The translations under genes were made by a program, and so were the position numbers. The notes beneath the pieces are model-generated. The model was not told the DNA's origin. It did not search any database and saw nothing but the letters and a program-made list of their open reading frames with translations. Positions 6,384-8,507 of a DNA stretch of 8,507 bases are shown piece after piece. The stretch spans positions 1 through 8,507 of the forward strand of contig JAISYY010000251.1 in assembly GCA_031269635.1 (NCBI GenBank), in the 5' to 3' direction. How positions within the stretch are numbered: the stretch's first letter is position 1; the number at the start of each line of letters is the position of its first letter. This stretch comes from Tannerella sp. Lineage in GTDB: Bacteria; Bacteroidota; Bacteroidia; Bacteroidales; Tannerellaceae.

Positions 6384-7822
6384 GATAACAATAATTCTTC
6401 CATGCCGGCTTTTATTCGGTTTTGTTTGCAGGAGAAATTATTTACCAGGAGGGCAACGGCGTAGAGCCTGCCGTTTTTTGTTACGTATCCCGCATAACAA
6501 CGCACCCGGCTCATGCTTCCGCTCTTGAGACGCGCCTTGCCGTGAAGCATACTTCCTTTCAGCGTGTTTCGCACCGTGCCTTCCATACCGGCGCGGGGCA
6601 GCGATTGCATAAACGTGTCCGGAGCCGCCGCTTTTGTCGCCATGTACGACAGTAGTTCGCACAGGAAAGCGGCCGTTATTTTGTCTGCGGGAGACAGCCC
6701 GCTGCCGTCGAACATCCACAGGGAAGACGTCTCCAGGCCTTTCCCTTCCCAGTATGCGTGCAGCGCCCCGGTTCCCTTTTCGAACGACGATGCGGCTTCG
6801 TCCGGTTTATATCGCCGTCCGATTGTTTTCAGGAGAGCGTCGGCATACAGGTTGTGGCTGACGTGATTTGTGATGCGTATGATCTCTTTCAGGGGCGGGG
6901 AATAGGAGGTAGTGATGATTTTCCGTTCCCGTTTTTCCCATTTTCCGTCTTGCGACAGTTTGCGGTAGCAGGTTGGCTCTCCTGCGATTTCAATGCCTTC
7001 CTGTTTCAACCTTTCCGTGACGCACTGGGCGAGGAAGAGCGCCGGTTCGGGAATGTCGCCCTGCAATTTGTATGCCGGGCGGTTTGCGGGAAGCGTGCCG
7101 TACAGGTAGCGTTCGGTGGAGTAGGGGAGACCCACGATGTAAGCGCTGTCCGTATCTGTGTCTTTAGCCGTCAGGTAGTTCCGGAAAACGATGAACGGCG
7201 ACATGTCCGGTTCGCTCCGTCCGATCTCCGTCCGGCCGTCCGGTTCGCCGGTACGGAGGAAAAGCGAATAGCGGTTGTCGTATATGTTCAGGCCGTAAGA
7301 TCCCTGTCCGTAGTAGCTGCCCAGGTCTTCCCGCAGCCACTTCATGGAAATGCCTTCGGTATCGAAAATACTTTCGTCGGCGACGACCGCGCCGGTTATT
7401 TTCCGTATGCCTTTGTTTTTAATGGCCGATACCCATTCGCCTATTATTTTATCGCGTCCGGTTTCCGTATCGGACGAACCAGTTGTAGGGTCGCCGCTTC
7501 CACGCAGGTAAATATTTCCGTATAAGACGTGATTTCGTATATTCCCGTCGTGCATAACAGCCGTTTCGTATCGAAAACGTTCGCCCAGTATTTCGAGGGC
7601 GGTAGCCGTCGTCACGATTTTCATCACCGATGCGGGAATCACTTCCCTTTCCGCATCATAACCGAACACCACGGAATCGCTACGGATATCCTTTATCATG
7701 ACGGAAACGGACGCACTCCGCATGTATGGAGCGCTGAGGAATTTTCCCATAGCCGGGTGCGTCTGTGCTTTTCCCTGAAAAAGCAACAGCAGAAATGAAA
7801 CAGCAACAAAAAACGTTCTCAT
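6374..7822 (-). CDS. dacB: D-alanyl-D-alanine carboxypeptidase/endopeptidase (PBP4-type, family S13)
   Basis: This is a 482-residue low-molecular-mass penicillin-binding protein that trims the terminal D-Ala from peptidoglycan pentapeptides and/or cuts D-Ala-mDAP cross-links in the periplasm. Residues 1-19 are a signal peptide (FFVAVSFLLLLFQGKA). The three penicillin-binding motifs are intact: SxxK at Ser65-Lys68 (PASVMKIVTT), SxN at Ser322-Asn324 (VSHNLYADALL) and KTG-like KSG at 433-435 (LKSGSMSRV). DGSGLS at 372-377 is typical of S13. The ~250 residues between the first two motifs fit the inserted domains of this family, as does the total length. The gene is more GC-rich than its neighbours, which produces long spurious open frames on the opposite strand. 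It is expressed from its own upstream region; the next gene has a separate promoter overlapping its 3' end. Confidence 0.93.
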   Translation of the reverse strand: MRTFFVAVSFLLLLFQGKAQTHPAMGKFLSAPYMRSASVSVMIKDIRSDSVVFGYDAEREVIPASVMKIVTTATALEILGERFRYETAVMHDGNIRNHVLYGNIYLRGSGDPTTGSSDTETGRDKIIGEWVSAIKNKGIRKITGAVVADESIFDTEGISMKWLREDLGSYYGQGSYGLNIYDNRYSLFLRTGEPDGRTEIGRSEPDMSPFIVFRNYLTAKDTDTDSAYIVGLPYSTERYLYGTLPANRPAYKLQGDIPEPALFLAQCVTERLKQEGIEIAGEPTCYRKLSQDGKWEKRERKIITTSYSPPLKEIIRITNHVSHNLYADALLKTIGRRYKPDEAASSFEKGTGALHAYWEGKGLETSSLWMFDGSGLSPADKITAAFLCELLSYMATKAAAPDTFMQSLPRAGMEGTVRNTLKGSMLHGKARLKSGSMSRVRCYAGYVTKNGRLYAVALLVNNFSCKQNRIKAGMEELLLSLF

Positions 7823-7832
7823 GTTTTAAAAA

Positions 7833-7843
7833 CAAATTTTATA
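7833..7843 (-). promoter_or_regulatory. Weak candidate promoter element just upstream of dacB
   Basis: The minus strand reads TATAAAATTTG ending at 7833. This is a TAnnTTTG-like box with one extra base, or AAAATTTG with one mismatch. No TTTG lies at the right distance upstream. If used, the leader would be about 10 nt. If not, dacB depends on the promoter at 8023-8054 and on read-through of the terminator at 7894-7919. Confidence 0.25.
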
Positions 7844-7893
7844 GAAACAGACCTGAGCGTCACACATAGTAGACGGAAGACTGTATTTATTAT

Positions 7894-7919
7894 AAAAAAA
7901 CCGGAGATTTTATTACCGG
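7894..7919 (-). terminator. Intrinsic terminator upstream of dacB
   Basis: On the minus strand, CCGG-(11 nt)-CCGG (7919-7901) forms a short GC stem that can continue with A-U pairs after a 2x2 internal loop. It is followed directly by seven T (7900-7894) and an AT-rich stretch. It is the only hairpin plus U-run in the window. It ends the candidate RNA that starts near 8016 and lies 72 nt before the dacB start. Confidence 0.6.
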
Positions 7920-8016
7920 CCAATGAAGTTTTAGAGGCGCCTTGTCGCGGTACTTTAAATCCGCGAACGATTTCGGATTCGAACCGGCAAAAGACCTGTA
8001 CTAATCGCCCTTTATT
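7894..8016 (-). ncRNA. Candidate small RNA or dacB leader with tRNA-like 5' domain
   Basis: A promoter at 8023-8054 and a terminator at 7894-7919 bracket about 120 nt with no convincing reading frame. On the minus strand, GGGCGAT (8010-8004) pairs over 7 bp, two of them G-U, with ATCGTTC (7971-7965). Just before the latter is a T-arm-like GCCGG-TTCGAAT-CCGAA with three closing pairs. Together these look like the acceptor stem and T-arm of a tRNA, but only 15 nt lie between acceptor strand and T-stem, so D and anticodon arms are absent. Downstream, TCGCGG and CCGCGA form a 6-bp hairpin (10-nt loop). An alternative 6-bp hairpin, AATCCG with CGGATT, overlaps both it and the T-arm, so the two states exclude each other. 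I recognise no known RNA family. It may be an independent small RNA, an attenuator of dacB, or a degenerate tRNA. Confidence 0.4.
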
Positions 8017-8022
8017 CCGCCG

Positions 8023-8054
8023 CAAAGATATAACAATTTTTTGAACCGGAAAAA
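8023..8054 (-). promoter_or_regulatory. Bacteroidetes-type promoter of the candidate small RNA
   Basis: On the minus strand, TATCTTTG (8030-8023) matches the -7 consensus exactly. The -33 position with a 20-nt spacer is TTTT (8054-8051), three of four matches to TTTG. The expected start of transcription is near 8016. The -33 box lies just outside the left arm of the large inverted repeat. Confidence 0.55.
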
Positions 8055-8197
8055 ATCGAGAAAAATTGGCGAAATCTTTTTTTGAGGTACTATTTTGAAA
8101 TTTGCAGATTTCCCGAAGAGAAAAATTTTCATAACCGCAGGTAAGCGAAGCGCAGCCTGCGGATACAACAGGCAGCCTCTCCTCTGCTGCCCGTAAT

Positions 8198-8221
8198 GGC
8201 AGGACAGGACAAAGTTCTGCC
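8198..8221. other. Internal hairpin of the inverted-repeat element
   Basis: GGCAGGAC (8198-8205) and GTTCTGCC (8214-8221) form an 8-bp stem in RNA, counting one G-U pair, with an 8-nt loop. An adjacent 6-bp pair, GGCAGC (8171-8176) with GCTGCC (8186-8191), forms a neighbouring hairpin. Confidence 0.6.
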
Positions 8222-8272
8222 TTTGGCTCCGCCGATTTTCAATTCAGGCAGCAGTTGGCGGTGCTTCCAGTC

Positions 8273-8294
8273 CCGCAGGTCTCGACCTGTGCGG
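8273..8294. other. Stable hairpin at the right side of the element centre
   Basis: CCGCAGGT (8273-8280) pairs with ACCTGTGCGG (8285-8294) as eight base pairs with a 2-nt bulge and a CTCG loop. Its 3' strand shares TGCGG with the inner right arm of the large repeat, so this local hairpin competes with the long-range stem. Confidence 0.65.
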
Positions 8295-8364
8295 TTATGA
8301 AAATTGCGTCCTTCGGGCGAACTACCGGATAATCGACAACATCAATAGCACCTCAAAAAAAGAT

Positions 8365-8507
8365 TTAGCCAAAAAATTTCACCGTTATGGGCATTGTGTA
8401 GTCCGACAGCAATATTTTTACAATCGCTTCGCGTGCAATGGCATTCACCAGCCAGAGCTGTCCCTGTGTCTGTTCTCAAACGGATTCCGTAATATACGTT
8501 TACCTGT
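8365..8507 (-). pseudogene. Frameshifted 3' end of an unidentified gene, partial
   Basis: On the minus strand, a frame ending at a TAA at 8367-8365 reads EQTQGQLWLVNAIAREAIVK and then ILLSDYTMPITVKFFG. This is a protein-like amphipathic helix followed by a strand. It has no start codon, and a TGA (8478-8476) sits just upstream in the same frame. Another frame, open from the right edge, reads TGKRILRNPFENR up to that point. Adding one base near 8468-8473 would join them as RNPFENRTQGQLW, so a 1-nt deletion (or sequencing error) is a simple explanation. The stop codon lies inside the outer arm of the inverted repeat. I do not recognise the product. By its position beside the repeat it may belong to an integrative element, which is inference. 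Chance open frames of this size remain possible. Confidence 0.35.

Larger units (their letters stand above)
8072..8366. repeat. Nested ~295-bp imperfect inverted repeat with structured centre
   Basis: The outer arms are 8072-8094 and 8344-8366, 23 nt each, complementary at 22 of 23 positions and containing a seven-T/seven-A run. The inner arms are 8112-8139 and 8290-8317, 28 nt each. They match at a 7-nt outer part (CCCGAAG) and a 16-nt inner part (AATTTTCATAACCGCA), separated by five unmatched bases. The spacers between outer and inner arms are unequal (17 and 26 nt). The ~150-nt centre is rich in further hairpins. Weaker complementarity continues just beyond both outer arms. No transposase is encoded. 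The element could be a non-autonomous mobile element, a structured RNA, or a replication, transfer or termination site. On the minus strand, a frame without ATG is open from 8341 to 8132 (70 codons); I regard it as noncoding. Confidence 0.85.

Noticed and set aside
6758..7525. 255-codon plus-strand frame opposite dacB
   Set aside because: It lies entirely antisense to an intact S13 carboxypeptidase with all catalytic motifs. It is a shadow produced by the higher GC content of dacB.
7930..8010. A complete tRNA gene
   Set aside because: A T-loop motif and acceptor-like stem are present, but no anticodon arm or D-arm fits in the 15 nt available and two T-stem pairs are mismatched.
7819..8025. 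68-codon minus-strand frame over the candidate RNA
   Set aside because: It begins only with a TTG inside the -7 region, its composition is not protein-like, it contains the terminator and overlaps the dacB start by 4 nt. A structured RNA or leader explains the region better.
8124..8305. Invertible promoter (inverton) between the 16-bp inner repeats
   Set aside because: No TAnnTTTG box with a -33 partner is visible between the arms on either strand, the arms are embedded in a longer imperfect repeat, and no recombinase is nearby. Not excluded, but unsupported.
8132..8341. 70-codon minus-strand frame through the inverted-repeat element
   Set aside because: It has no start codon and its sequence is dictated by the hairpins, so it is treated as a chance open frame in GC-rich structured DNA.

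Overview
The window reads as Bacteroidetes chromosomal DNA, most likely order Bacteroidales. The evidence is the promoter pattern (several TAnnTTTG -7 boxes, some with a TTTG-like -33 box 20 nt upstream), the A-rich sequence before start codons with no clear Shine-Dalgarno, and gene products that resemble Bacteroidales housekeeping proteins. Genus cannot be judged from this window.

Layout from left to right. Positions 1-261 (minus) hold the N-terminal 87 residues of a lipoprotein with one EF-hand-like calcium loop. Positions 262-479 form a divergent promoter region containing a run of 14 T. Positions 480-1205 (plus) encode a TetR-type regulator with an unusual C-terminal tail. A strong hairpin separates it from the convergent operon.

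Positions 6329 down to 1268 (minus) carry a tight four-gene block: a GNAT-like acyltransferase, parE (topoisomerase IV subunit B), coaD (phosphopantetheine adenylyltransferase) and an S41 C-terminal processing protease with a PDZ domain. Spacings are 1 nt, 13 nt and a 4-nt ATGA overlap, so co-transcription is likely. A well-matched promoter for the block overlaps the 3' end of the next gene, dacB (6374-7822, minus), a family S13 D-Ala-D-Ala carboxypeptidase.

The last ~685 bases (7823-8507) have no intact gene and are the most unusual part. On the minus strand, a Bacteroidetes-type promoter near 8023-8030 is followed by about 120 nt of foldable sequence and a hairpin plus U7 terminator at 7894-7919. 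This is either a small RNA or an attenuated leader of dacB. Its 5' part can fold as a tRNA-like acceptor stem and T-arm with no room for an anticodon arm. Beyond it lies a ~295-bp nested inverted repeat (8072-8366) filled with hairpins. It sits directly downstream of what looks like the frameshifted 3' end of another gene running off the right edge. This looks like the margin of a mobile or decayed element.

The named genes are housekeeping functions: chromosome decatenation, coenzyme A synthesis, envelope proteolysis and peptidoglycan trimming. The novelty, if any, is in the noncoding right end.
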